Numbered from the stretch's first letter, positions 32,363 to 41,762 are shown. The stretch is 64,000 nt of DNA from Paenibacillus prosopidis (GCF_003337375.1 NZ_QPJD01000004.1:288866-352865); one strand, 5' to 3'. Notes: generated by a model not told the origin, from the sequence alone. Program-made: numbers and translations.

Positions 32363-33892
32363 CTATAGTGCTGACCTGCCACGGTCTTTAGATGATTTTG
32401 CCTTGTAATGAGAAGGTTTTTTACCTAAGTTTTTTTTGAACTTCATATGGAAATAGTTAACGTTAGAGATTCCTACACGGGCGGCAACCTCGTGAACCTT
32501 GAGACCACACTCAAGCAAGACCTTGGCTTTGCGGATTCGGACTTTATCCAAATAAGTACGGAATGGGTCGCCTGTGACGCTTCTAAACAATTGGCCCAAA
32601 TAAGCACTGTTATAATGAAACTTCTCTCCAAGTGTTTTCAACTTCAAATTCTCAGAGTAATGACATTCCACAAAGTCCAAAACTTGCGCAATAACCATAT
32701 CATCCCTGCATTGCGATCCTGACCGATCAAGAATAAGCATCAGTCTATCTTCGATCATTCTCTGCAACGTCTGAAAATTGGGCTGCTTGAAAATGTCAGA
32801 AGTCAAGGACTCAGTGTCTTGTATATCGAAATATGCTATATTATTCCTTTTCAACAGTCTGGTGAGCAAGAGCGAAAGCCACTGTGAAGTGGCGGCTTTA
32901 ATTGCTGGCTCAGTTCCATAGTATTGTGCGATCGAAAGCAGACCTTCCTCAAGCACGCGACGAAGTAAGGATCGACTTCCGAAATCGATAGCGTAATACA
33001 ATTTTTCAGATAAAATGCCGATATCTGGCGCCTCCTGCGGCAGAATATTAGCGCTGCGGTCGATAATTCTCGTTTCCCCTCGGTACAGAAACTCATTCTT
33101 TAATAAATTTACAGCCTCGTAGTAAGATTTACCGATATCGACGATCGATTCGACAGCTTCTCCCACGACCGCAATAAATTGTCCATTTTCCAATGCGAGC
33201 GTTTTCAAAAGTTCATAATACAAGCCTGTAGCATCGAGATTATTTAACCTCGTTTCACGTAAAACTACTCCTACTGTCGAGTCATGGATGAATACAACAC
33301 CCTCTTCACGATCTTCAAAATGTCTCATTAGTTTCAGCTTAATGGCTTCGAGTAGAACACGACTATTACAGTCTGGCGAATACAGCTTTAGAAGCAGCAC
33401 CCGATACAACTGCCAATTAAGTGATTGAAGGGTGACAGGCAGATTAGCTTGTTCATTAACCAAAAGCAACGATATCATTCGCCCCCACTTTGATTCTCCT
33501 GCCGATGGCTCAGATTTCTTTTGCATTAGCTTCCCGATTCGCATCAATTCCTTCTCGATTTCGTTTACATCTACGGGTTTCAATATATAGGCGTTGACCC
33601 CCCATGAAATCGCAGTCTTGGCGTATGAGAAATCTGCATGACCGCTTACGATGATAAATTGACAATCCGAATCAAGCTTTCGAATTTCTTCAATCAACTG
33701 AAAGCCATTTATATCAGGCAAACAAATATCAATGACTATAAGATCAGGCCGTAAATCTGTATACAACAATAAAGCCTCTCTTCCATTGCTTGCTTCACCA
33801 ATTACTTCAAAGCCGTGACTTTTCCAATCGACCATCACTAGCAATTCCTGACGTATTAGCTTTTCATCATCAACGAGAATGACCTTACCCAT
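32363..33892 (-). CDS. Orphan response regulator, YesN type
   Basis: 509 residues, intact. REC domain with 'LVDDEKLI', phospho-acceptor Asp in 'LIVIDICLPDINGFQL' and Lys in 'YILKPVD', a ~270-residue linker, and an AraC-type DNA-binding end ('LGEKFHYNSAYLGQLFRSVT', 'VAARVGISNVNYFHMKFKKN'). GGGGGATTCCT precedes the ATG. No kinase gene is adjacent on either side; both flanks are pseudogenes. Its promoter shares a ~58-bp element with the GH43 gene at 36156, so it probably activates itself and that gene. Its cognate kinase was either lost in the local decay or lies elsewhere. Confidence 0.92.
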   Translation of the reverse strand: MGKVILVDDEKLIRQELLVMVDWKSHGFEVIGEASNGREALLLYTDLRPDLIVIDICLPDINGFQLIEEIRKLDSDCQFIIVSGHADFSYAKTAISWGVNAYILKPVDVNEIEKELMRIGKLMQKKSEPSAGESKWGRMISLLLVNEQANLPVTLQSLNWQLYRVLLLKLYSPDCNSRVLLEAIKLKLMRHFEDREEGVVFIHDSTVGVVLRETRLNNLDATGLYYELLKTLALENGQFIAVVGEAVESIVDIGKSYYEAVNLLKNEFLYRGETRIIDRSANILPQEAPDIGILSEKLYYAIDFGSRSLLRRVLEEGLLSIAQYYGTEPAIKAATSQWLSLLLTRLLKRNNIAYFDIQDTESLTSDIFKQPNFQTLQRMIEDRLMLILDRSGSQCRDDMVIAQVLDFVECHYSENLKLKTLGEKFHYNSAYLGQLFRSVTGDPFRTYLDKVRIRKAKVLLECGLKVHEVAARVGISNVNYFHMKFKKNLGKKPSHYKAKSSKDRGRSAL

Positions 33893-34010
33893 AGGAATCC
33901 CCCTTAATCGGAATAAAAAAGCAAACTTCCGTCCTCACCTTGAATTAGTAGTAATATTTTATACGTTACGGCATGGATGACTCCCTTACAATATTTTGCT
34001 ACTATTGCAG

Positions 34011-34082
34011 ATTATATAGCACTGTTTAATATTACACCTTGATTTTCAAGTCATGTGAATAGCATGATATAGACATCCGCCC
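34011..34082 (-). promoter_or_regulatory. Promoter and upstream element of the orphan regulator (copy 1)
   Basis: Minus strand: -10 TATAAT (34011-34016), 17-base spacer, AGGTGT (34034-34039), then upstream sequence up to ~34082 nearly identical to 37771-37818 upstream of the GH43 gene. Shared words include CTATATCATGCTATTCAC and ATCAAGGTGT. The -35 is non-consensus, as expected for a response-regulator-dependent promoter. Confidence 0.7.
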
Positions 34083-34201
34083 TCATGATAGACGAATTTA
34101 ACGACAAGCTTCCGGGTATTAGACAGAGTCAGGAGAAGGAAACGCCAAGTAATCTCATTCATTACGACTGCGATCTCCTAAATTGAAGACCATTATCTAG
34201 A

Positions 34202-34306
34202 GCGCGCATGCACTTTGTTGAAGCAGACCCTACTCACCATTATGGAGATTTTCATGAATGCGGGTTAATCGATTCGGAGCGAAAGTTTGAGGAAGATTGC
34301 GGTTAA
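34202..34306 (+). other. Coding-like debris, unidentified
   Basis: Plus-strand frame reads 'ARMHFVEADPTHHYGDFHEC', 'GLIDSERKFEEDCG' to TAA at 34304-34306. The sequence looks like protein but lacks a start, ribosome site and recognised family. The stretch from 33893 to 34429 otherwise holds only the shared promoter element. Confidence 0.3.
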
Positions 34307-34429
34307 AAATTGCATACCGATGTGAGTATTGCGCGGATCGATTCTGGCGGGGCAGTGCCTATGATCCTTCCTTTCCCGTTATTGTTGCTGAGAACGATGT
34401 TAACCGGTTAAGAACATTTTTTCTTGGCA

Positions 34430-35975
34430 CTATGAACAAAATCCATATAAAATAATGATCAGCGAAAGACCAAACAAGGAAGTCCTGCCCCAGCGCACGG
34501 GCGCAAAGCAGGACTCCTTTTTTACCAAAACGATTTCAGTTCTACGATCTGTGCCAGTGATGTTCGTGCCGTTCTTCGTAATCGTGTACTCGATGATGGC
34601 GCCGCTCCAGAAGTGGAACTTCAGAATCACCGTTCCGTCATTCACTTTATTGAAAAAGCTCTGTGTAAGCGTGATTTCATTTGTTGCATAAGATGGTTTG
34701 AATGTTAAGCCGAACGCCTTGAACGAAGTCCAGTTATCCGGGCCGGCGTTGCCCCCTTCAGCATACACGGCCTCCATCGTAGCAAGTCTGTCGCCATTGA
34801 AGGCGGTCGGGATCGCAAAATTTGCGGTGGTGCCTTCCGCGTTTTGAAGCACCGGGGTGTCATTGTACAAGACATGGAAGGTCCAATCGGCGCCTTTATT
34901 AAATTGGACTTTCAATTCGGCTACCTCGCCGAGTGCGGCCGATTCAGTCAGCTTGGCGGTAAAACTTGCTTTGAGGGTTAGGTCTTCGCCGTTCAACGCA
35001 TAGTCCGTGCCTTCCATCAATTCGTAGTCTCCAAGTTTAATGCTGGTCAGAACATTGCCGTTCAAGTGCAAGGGCACTAAAGTGTCCTGAGCCGGAGCGT
35101 TTTTTCTGATAAAGATCAGATCGGATTCGCCAGTGGAAGAGCGGCCTTTCAAGCTGGCCATGATCTGATCATAAAGCTCCGGATCGTTCCACTGAAGCGT
35201 TCGACGGTCAAAAGTCCCGCCGTTGTCCCACAGCATAAGGGCAAGTTTGTTCTCTACGGCTTTAGAGGTGAAATACTCGATATACTTCAACATCTCGCCA
35301 TGCTCGGCAAACCTTCGCTGACATCCCAGCCTAGCAGTCCGTATTCGCCTACGATAACGGGAATTCCTTTCGATACGAACGCATTAGATACATTATCAAT
35401 CAATGTATCGACAACCTTAATCGTGTCAGCCTCAAACCTTGAGTAGCCCCCAATGTTTATGCTGAAATTCCAGAGGCCGTAAAAATGAACGGTCGGGATC
35501 AAATTCGGATCGTTCAGCTTGGCAATCGTGCTTGCAAGCGGATCCACACGCACTTTCTCGTCATTGCAATATATCGTCGGCAGCACAAGCGGACGATCGG
35601 CATTAGCGCCTCCAGACTCTCTTACAATCACGAAGGTTGTGTTGATTTCATCAAGTAATTCGAGTTGCGTCGTGATATCAACGTTTAAAAATTCCGGTTC
35701 GTTGATGCTTTCGAACATCAGTTAGTCGGAATGATTCTTGAAGCGGTCGGCGATCTGCGTCCATAACGCGGTATATCAGGCCAATACTTCGTCATGATTC
35801 GTTGGCATCGTTCTGAGCCACATCCAAGCGTCGTGGTGAACGTTGATCATGACATACAGACCCTCTTCGAGCGACCAATCGACGACTTGTTGAACCCGGT
35901 CCATCCAGGCCGGATCGACCGTATAGTCCGGTGCGCCGCCCATCCGCCCGTCCCATGTAATCGGAATACGGATAA
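34430..35975 (-). pseudogene. GH5 endoglucanase with C-terminal Ig/CBM-like domains, multiply disrupted
   Basis: Minus strand reads 'IIRIPITWDGRMGGAPDYTV', 'VMINVHHDAWMWLR', then TGA at 35776-35778, 'YTALWTQIADRFKNHSD', TAA at 35722-35724, 'LMFESINEPEF' (acid/base Glu), 'GIPVIVGEYGLLGWD' (nucleophile Glu), a frameshift near 35305, and 'FAEHGEMLKYIEYFTSKAVE' followed by an X2/CBM46-like beta domain to ~34560. The order fits GH5_4 cellulases/xyloglucanases. The first ~100 residues with any signal peptide are missing upstream of 35975. The natural stop is also lost: the last open frame runs through the terminator hairpin. So at least two nonsense codons, one or two frameshifts and a 5' truncation. 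Confidence 0.85.
34478..34517 (-). terminator. Terminator of the former GH5 gene
   Basis: AGTCCTGC (34481-34488) pairs with GCAGGACT (34508-34515) around a 19-base loop, flanked by an A-run before and TTCCTTGTTTGG after it on the minus strand. It now lies inside the open frame of the decayed gene. Confidence 0.6.
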
Positions 35976-36030
35976 TACATTCTAAATTGTGCTGAATATA
36001 TGGAATTTAAGACGTGGACTGCATAAAAAA

Positions 36031-36086
36031 ATCTCCTAAACTGAGAAGTACAGGTAGTCCCTGTCCAAATCCTTCATTTAGGAGAT
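36031..36086. repeat. Nested inverted repeat, possible mobile-element end
   Basis: ATCTCCTAAA (36031-36040) is inverted as TTTAGGAGAT (36077-36086); inside, ACAGG pairs with CCTGT. Just downstream on the plus strand AGGAGAT is followed by ATG and a short frame soon stopped. It lies between the truncated 5' end of the GH5 pseudogene and the GH43 gene. A terminator is possible on the plus strand but has no gene to serve. Confidence 0.35.
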
Positions 36087-36155
36087 ACACGCATGTATAA
36101 TCAAAACCACAAAATCTGATTCGAGGTGCTTAATGATGTCTAGGAACGTCCAAAA

Positions 36156-37667
36156 TTAATCTCTCGGCTCATAGTCGAACCAATCAAACAGGGCCGGCGA
36201 ACCCTGCCTCGTTTCACAAACGGCATACATCGCAATGAGTATTCCCGTAAAGCCGCCCGCTACCTCCGTTGAGAGAAGATGAGTTTCTCCCGAGCCCAAT
36301 TCAAGAACATCGGATCCCTCTTGCTGAATGGCAAAAGCAAATGATTCCGGACGAACATCAATCTTGAGTACGACATTACCCTCTGCGCAGTCCAGCGTTC
36401 GCTCCGTTCTCATTGACCCCACCGTGCGCCGGAGTACAATTACCTTACGTTCTTCTTTACGCTTTACGGCCAGATCATAATGATACCTTTCGTTCATAAA
36501 TACGGTAAGTCCGGCTTCCTCACCGTCGTTTACCGGCTCGAAATTTAATAGGGCGGCAATGTTGCATGACATATGACTCAGGCGGCGCCCCACAAAGGCG
36601 GGTGCGCTGGCATCGTCGAGCGACGTCTTGTTTCCACGAAGAGCAAGATGCCCCGGAAATTCGCGAAGTGACCAGCTGTCCGGCGCCGGATTGCGCAGGA
36701 AGACCCAGTCGAAGCCTAGCATTGTATCGTCAAAATCATCTCTGATTGCCTTAGGCGGCCACCGGACTTCAGTTAACTGCGGTGCCTCCATAACGGACTC
36801 GATCCTGCCGCCATCACCGATAATCGGCCAGCCGTCAGATGTCCATGACACGGGCGCCAGAAACGTCTCCCGACCCAGATGATGCCTGTAGGGATAGGAG
36901 ACAGGCCTGATGCCCAGGAACACCGCCCACCAGCTTCCGTCATGCGCCTGTACCAGATCCGCATGCCCGGTTGCGTGTATGCTGCTGTTCAAGCTTCTGT
37001 GAGACAAGATCGGATTCACGGGACATGGTTCAAAAGGACCGTAGGGATCGCCGCTTCTCGCAATCGTCACCATATGTCCGTATTCCGTGCCTCCTTCGGC
37101 AATCATTAAATAATAAAGTCCGTTGATCTTGTAAAGATGAGGAGCCTCCGGGTGCGCTCCGCCCGTTCCCTTCCAGAGCAGACGGGTCTCAGTCAGCATG
37201 CTTCCGGTCGATATGTCGATCTCGCATTGATAAATGCCATAGCCTTCATTGCCTTTACAATTGGATTGAAAGTATACGCGGCCGTCCTCATCGAAGAACA
37301 GAGAAGGATCAATACCGCCCTGCGCGACAGGTACTGGATCGGACCATGGACCGGTCGGCTGCTTACTGCGGACATAGAAGTTGCCGATCCCGCCCACATT
37401 CGTCGTCACCATATAGAACCAGCCGTCGCTATAGCGTATCGTCGGGGCGTAGATCCCTCCCGAGATCCAAGTGTTTGCCAGCGGCAACTGCCGCTCGGTT
37501 GTGAGACAATGTCCGATCTGTCGCCAATTGACAAGATCCTTGCTGTGAAAAATAGGGACGCCGGGAAAATAGGCGAAAGTGCTTGTCACCAGATAATAAT
37601 CATCATCGACCCGGCAGATACTCGGGTCGGGATATAATCCAGGAATTACGGGATTGGTATACGTCAC
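36156..37667 (-). CDS. GH43 glycosidase (beta-xylosidase/alpha-L-arabinofuranosidase), cytoplasmic
   Basis: 503 residues. Five-bladed propeller with the GH43 triad: Asp base in 'PVIPGLYPDPSICRVDDDYY', Asp in 'GGIDPSLFFDEDG', Glu acid in 'GGAHPEAPHLY'; then a C-terminal beta-sandwich from ~residue 310 ('FDDTMLGFDWVFLRNP') as in GH43 subfamilies with two domains. No signal peptide. GTG start after AGGAG. Removes arabinose or xylose from imported oligomers. Its promoter region carries copy 2 of the element shared with the orphan response regulator, which is probably its activator. No terminator directly after the stop. Confidence 0.92.
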   Translation of the reverse strand: MTYTNPVIPGLYPDPSICRVDDDYYLVTSTFAYFPGVPIFHSKDLVNWRQIGHCLTTERQLPLANTWISGGIYAPTIRYSDGWFYMVTTNVGGIGNFYVRSKQPTGPWSDPVPVAQGGIDPSLFFDEDGRVYFQSNCKGNEGYGIYQCEIDISTGSMLTETRLLWKGTGGAHPEAPHLYKINGLYYLMIAEGGTEYGHMVTIARSGDPYGPFEPCPVNPILSHRSLNSSIHATGHADLVQAHDGSWWAVFLGIRPVSYPYRHHLGRETFLAPVSWTSDGWPIIGDGGRIESVMEAPQLTEVRWPPKAIRDDFDDTMLGFDWVFLRNPAPDSWSLREFPGHLALRGNKTSLDDASAPAFVGRRLSHMSCNIAALLNFEPVNDGEEAGLTVFMNERYHYDLAVKRKEERKVIVLRRTVGSMRTERTLDCAEGNVVLKIDVRPESFAFAIQQEGSDVLELGSGETHLLSTEVAGGFTGILIAMYAVCETRQGSPALFDWFDYEPRD

Positions 37668-37747
37668 AAGGGTGCACTCCTAATCGTTCAAAAGTTTTCA
37701 TTCGGTTCAAAAAGAGAATCACTTTTGGTGATCTCTCTTCATTTTCG

Positions 37748-37818
37748 ATTGTATATCACCGATTAATATCACACCTTGATTATTAGGTCAGTGAATAGCA
37801 TGATATAGACATCTGTCC
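37748..37818 (-). promoter_or_regulatory. Promoter and upstream element of the GH43 gene (copy 2)
   Basis: Minus strand: TACAAT (37748-37753), 17-base spacer, AGGTGT (37771-37776), then ~42 further bases matching copy 1 at 34034-34082. Over ~58 aligned positions I count about eight differences and one single-base gap. Same layout relative to the start codon (80-150 bases upstream). Confidence 0.7.
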
Positions 37819-37840
37819 GATTATGGATGTTTCATTCCAC

Positions 37841-37875
37841 AAAAATACCCCCAAACCATTGCGGTTGGAGGTATA
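37841..37875 (-). terminator. Terminator of the GH42-SGNH operon
   Basis: ATACCTCCAACC pairs with GGTTTGGGGGTAT (bulge and wobble) around GCAAT, followed by TTTTTG on the minus strand, ~35 bases past the SGNH stop codon. Confidence 0.8.
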
Positions 37876-37907
37876 TAAAGCATGAGTGCATGCTGAGTAT
37901 GAACGAA

Positions 37908-38564
37908 TCAGCGAATCGCCAGCGGACTATTTTGAACGACCGACAACCATTCGCGGGCTATAAGTTCATGACCGGCTGCCGTCGGATGAACGCCGTCCCA
38001 TAACCAATAAGCAGCTTCCGTGCCTGACGCTGCCTTGTCGAACGCCGCCTGCAGAGGCACGAACACTGCATTAAATTCCTCGGATAAGCGGCGCGATATG
38101 CCGCTATATTCATCAAGCTGTTTTTGCCACAGCTCCCATTTCTCCACCGTACAGCCCGTTTTTAAAGCAAACGGCTCGCATATGACCAGCCCGGAATGCG
38201 GCAGCACCTCTTTGGTCTCCTCAAGCAAATGCCGATACGCTCTTTCGAATCGGTCGGTAGCGCCGCTTGGCAGCCCTTCAACAATTCGCCAGACATCGTT
38301 CACGCCGATCAGCATGCTGATCAGGTCCGGTTTCAGGCTGATTGCGTCCTCGTTCCAACGCGCGTACAAATCAGATACCCGATTACCACTGATGCCTCTG
38401 TTGATAAAATGCGGCCGCTCTCCAGCCAGTTCATATCCAAGCTTCCCTGCTAGGATAAAGACGTAGCTGTGACCCAATATATGATTGGGATCTTCGTTGC
38501 GGCCCCGACTACCGTCGGTAATAGAATCGCCTTGAAATAAAATCGTTCTGGATTGCCGATTCAT
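37908..38564 (-). CDS. SGNH/GDSL carbohydrate esterase
   Basis: 218 residues with all four SGNH blocks: 'LFQGDSITDG' (Ser), 'NRGISGNRV' (Gly), 'LIGVNDVW' (Asn) and 'DGVHPTAAGHELIA' (Asp/His). No signal peptide, so it should deacetylate imported oligosaccharides; pectin-derived rhamnogalacturonan acetylesterases of the YxiM/YesT kind look like this. AGGAGG precedes the ATG. Starts 12 bases after the GH42 stop, so the two are one operon. Confidence 0.9.
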   Translation of the reverse strand: MNRQSRTILFQGDSITDGSRGRNEDPNHILGHSYVFILAGKLGYELAGERPHFINRGISGNRVSDLYARWNEDAISLKPDLISMLIGVNDVWRIVEGLPSGATDRFERAYRHLLEETKEVLPHSGLVICEPFALKTGCTVEKWELWQKQLDEYSGISRRLSEEFNAVFVPLQAAFDKAASGTEAAYWLWDGVHPTAAGHELIAREWLSVVQNSPLAIR

Positions 38565-38576
38565 TGAGAATTCCTC

Positions 38577-40577
38577 CTATTTTTTGCGAAAAATGTCGTC
38601 TTCAACAAGCTTGACGATTTCCACCGCATACGGGTCCAAGTCGAGAGCAGGACCAACCGACTCCTCTCGCAGAAGACTCAAATACACGCCCCCCAACTCG
38701 ACTGTCTGTTTCTTCCGCGTGAGATTCAACACGAATAAATAACTCGCCGTTCCCTTCCGGCGTATCGAAATCTGAACCCCCTCCGGCAAACCGGCAAAAC
38801 GGGTTACTCCGGACTCATCGGCAGCATTCCCGAATAAATCCAGGTAGAAGCTTTCCTCGGCAACGGTGCCTATATAGTAGACTTTGCCCTCACCCCATGC
38901 ATGAACCGTTACAGCCGGTTTCCCCGCGAAGAAATCGTCCTCATACCAAGCAATCGTCTCGGCGCCAGCAGGTTCCAGAATATCGCACCACTGACTGCAG
39001 GTATGCGTTTTCCCATCCGTCATACGGATAGTATGAACGTCATTGCCGACCGGATCGTATTCGGCTACGGTTACCCCTGCGGCCTCGGCCAACTGACCAG
39101 GGAGCGGATGAATCCAACATACGTTGTTCGGGTTTTTCACGCCGGTACGATTCGTCAAGATTAAGGTGGCTCCGTTCTTCACGCAATTCTTCAGCTTATC
39201 CGCCAGGTTTTCATCCAACAAATAGAGCGACGGCGCAATAATAAGGCGATACCTCTCCAGATTGTCCGTTGTATTCACAACATCCGTCAGAATGCCCGAT
39301 TTGGTCAGAGCCCGATGATAAAGCTTCAGATTGTCGAAATAATCCATTCCTTCTGCCTGAGGCTGAATCGCGAACGCATTGTACAAGTCGTGCGAATGGA
39401 GAACGGCAGCCTCGCCAAGCACCTCCGAACCCGCCAAGACAGGAGAAAGCCGGTTCACTTCATCGCATAACATCCGATATTCCTCGAATCGTCTGCCGGG
39501 TACATTGCTGTGGTCGATTAATCCGTGCCAAAATTGTTCGGCGCCGAACGGAGCGCTTCGCCACCGGAAATGAACGAGCGTGTCGGCGCCGCGGGCAATG
39601 CATTGCCAAGCGAAGGCCCGAATAAAGCCGGGCTGCGGAGTCCGCCACATCGGAAACCAGCATCCAGGAGGACCGCTGATCGTTTCCATGATCCAGAAAT
39701 TGCGTCTCTTGATGCCCCGGGTTAAATCGAGTGTCAACGCACCGTTGTACCCGCCCGAAACCGATTTCTCGGGGCTCGTGCCGGGGTAATAATCGAGAGA
39801 AGCAAAGTCCAATTCCTCGCAAAGCTTGTAATAATCGAGAGACATCGGATAGCTCCAAATATTATGAGTGACGAAATGGTTCGGACAACATTTACGCAGG
39901 ATGCTCAATTGCAATTGTTGAAATTCCACTACGGAATCGGTTTCGAACCGCTTCCAGTCGAGCAGATAAGACGGATTCCTGAAGCTTGTACCGCCAAACG
40001 GGGTAGAGATTTGCGTCCAGGTGCTATATTCACCGCTCCATACAACCGTACCCCAAGCCTGGTTCAAGGCTTCCAAAGTACCGTACTTCTTCAAGAGCCA
40101 TTCGCGAAAGCGCTCGTTGCAAATCTCGCAATGACACTCGTTCAGGCTGAACTCATTATCGATCTGCCAACCGATCACTGCGGGGTGTTTGGCATAGTGA
40201 GAAGCCAGCTTCTCCACAATTCTCTCCGTAAAGACACGAATGGAAGGGCTGTTATAACAACGATGCCCTCTTATCCCGGGATATTTCGGATGCAGCATCG
40301 CGTCCCGGGGAAGGACATCCGGAAAGCGTTCCACAAGCCAATTCGGAGGCGTACAGGACGGCGTGCCGATGACGACTTGGATTCCGTGCTTAAAGAAAAC
40401 ATTGATTGCATCATCGAGCCAGCCGAACTCATACCGCCCCTGCTCCGGTTCCAAGCGTGACCAGGCGAATTCGGCCACACGGATCAGGCTTATTCCCGTC
40501 TCCCGCATCAGCATTGCATCCTGTTCCCACATGGAGCAATCCCAGTGCTCCGGATAATAATCCACTCCTATTTTCAT
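38577..40577 (-). CDS. GH42 beta-galactosidase
   Basis: About 666 residues beginning 'MKIGVDYYPEHWD', the standard GH42 opening. Acid/base Glu lies in 'VIGWQIDNEFS', nucleophile Glu in 'FWIMETISGPPGCW'. The zinc-site Cys group is present ('NECHCEICNERF'), as in thermostable and Bacillus-type GH42. Three domains: TIM barrel, trimerisation domain, small beta domain. The frame opens at a TTG three codons earlier, but GGGGG is placed for the ATG at 40577. Cuts galactose from galactan or arabinogalactan fragments; partners are the SGNH esterase and divergent AraC regulator. Confidence 0.94.
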   Translation of the reverse strand: MKIGVDYYPEHWDCSMWEQDAMLMRETGISLIRVAEFAWSRLEPEQGRYEFGWLDDAINVFFKHGIQVVIGTPSCTPPNWLVERFPDVLPRDAMLHPKYPGIRGHRCYNSPSIRVFTERIVEKLASHYAKHPAVIGWQIDNEFSLNECHCEICNERFREWLLKKYGTLEALNQAWGTVVWSGEYSTWTQISTPFGGTSFRNPSYLLDWKRFETDSVVEFQQLQLSILRKCCPNHFVTHNIWSYPMSLDYYKLCEELDFASLDYYPGTSPEKSVSGGYNGALTLDLTRGIKRRNFWIMETISGPPGCWFPMWRTPQPGFIRAFAWQCIARGADTLVHFRWRSAPFGAEQFWHGLIDHSNVPGRRFEEYRMLCDEVNRLSPVLAGSEVLGEAAVLHSHDLYNAFAIQPQAEGMDYFDNLKLYHRALTKSGILTDVVNTTDNLERYRLIIAPSLYLLDENLADKLKNCVKNGATLILTNRTGVKNPNNVCWIHPLPGQLAEAAGVTVAEYDPVGNDVHTIRMTDGKTHTCSQWCDILEPAGAETIAWYEDDFFAGKPAVTVHAWGEGKVYYIGTVAEESFYLDLFGNAADESGVTRFAGLPEGVQISIRRKGTASYLFVLNLTRKKQTVELGGVYLSLLREESVGPALDLDPYAVEIVKLVEDDIFRKK

Positions 40578-40796
40578 CAAAACCAACCCCCATACTCTCT
40601 CTTAAAAGAAATATCCCTTTCCGGCACTGACCGGTATATTCGGCTGCCGGACAACTCTCAGTAAATGTACCATTATAATATATCGTTTACCCTGGTTTAA
40701 AAATATCGAATAATTGCATATAAAATTACGGAAATACCACAGCAGACTGTTTGAACCGCGCGCTATTGTAACAGACGCCCTCATGATCCATAACCC

Positions 40797-40825
40797 TTGA
40801 CAACATTACCATGTAATAATAATCT
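40797..40825 (+). promoter_or_regulatory. Promoter of the AraC-GH3 unit
   Basis: TTGACA (40797-40802), 17-base spacer, TAATCT (40820-40825); the start codon lies 37 bases on. Good -35, imperfect -10. Confidence 0.5.
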
Positions 40826-40861
40826 TATAACAAGCAAAAAATATAAAAAAACGGAAGTGTA

Positions 40862-41704
40862 ATGATGCCTATGTTTGAGACAAAAGTCCGCTTGCTGATG
40901 ATGCCTCCGGAACAATTCGTCCCCTTTTACATTGAAAGTATCGGTTACAATCCGTTTCAGGAGACGGTCATAAGACGCGACGGTTATCCATTTCATCATT
41001 GGCTGCAAACGGTTTCAGGCGAAGGGAAGATTATCATTGAGGGATCTGCTTTCTCCCTTCCTCCCAATCACGGGATCATGCTGCCGCCGAATGTTCCCCA
41101 TCAGTATTATTGTCTGGGAGATTCGTGGTCCACTTATTATTTAATGATAGACGGTCCGCAAATCTCTCCGTTTATGTCTATTTTGGACATCCAATTTTCT
41201 ACGGTCTACAGCTGGCCGGAAGGGACGGAACCCGAGAATCTCATCGGGCAGATGCTGGAATCATCTCTTCTCTCCCAAGACGTGACCGGTCTGGACAATT
41301 CGATTGACGTTTATCGTTTTCTTGTTCAATTGAAGAAGCACGGAACAACGGTTAACACGTCAACCACCCAAAGCCTCGCAGTCCGGTTGCAGCCGCTTGT
41401 CAAATATCTGGACATAGAATATCGCAATCCGGACCTGGGCATGACAGAGATGTCGGACCGGCTGAATATCAGTCCGAGACATCTCAATTCGTTATTTAAA
41501 GAAACTTTCGGGTACACGCCTTATCAATATCTTATCAATCTGCGGATTCAAAAATCAAAGGAAATGCTCACAAGCGAACGAAAGACGCCCATCCAGCATA
41601 TTGCCGCATCGTCCGGCTTTCGCGATGCCAGTCACTTTATCGCCACTTTCCGCAAGCTTGAGCACATGACACCCGATCAATACCGGCAAACCTTCGTAAA
41701 ATAA
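40862..41704 (+). CDS. AraC-family transcriptional regulator between GH42 and GH3
   Basis: 280 residues. Cupin sensor ('HHWLQTVSGEGKIIIEGSAF', 'GIMLPPNVPHQYYCLGD') then AraC DNA-binding domain ('MSDRLNISPRHLNSLFKETF', 'IAASSGFRDASHFIATFRKL'). Divergent from the GH42-SGNH operon and 88 bases ahead of the GH3 gene on its own strand, with no terminator between. It probably controls both. Confidence 0.92.
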   Translation: MMPMFETKVRLLMMPPEQFVPFYIESIGYNPFQETVIRRDGYPFHHWLQTVSGEGKIIIEGSAFSLPPNHGIMLPPNVPHQYYCLGDSWSTYYLMIDGPQISPFMSILDIQFSTVYSWPEGTEPENLIGQMLESSLLSQDVTGLDNSIDVYRFLVQLKKHGTTVNTSTTQSLAVRLQPLVKYLDIEYRNPDLGMTEMSDRLNISPRHLNSLFKETFGYTPYQYLINLRIQKSKEMLTSERKTPIQHIAASSGFRDASHFIATFRKLEHMTPDQYRQTFVK

Positions 41705-41762
41705 CACATCAAGCGTAAACGGCGCAAAACGAAATTCCGGAACCTGTTTTTTCAGCCGCTTC

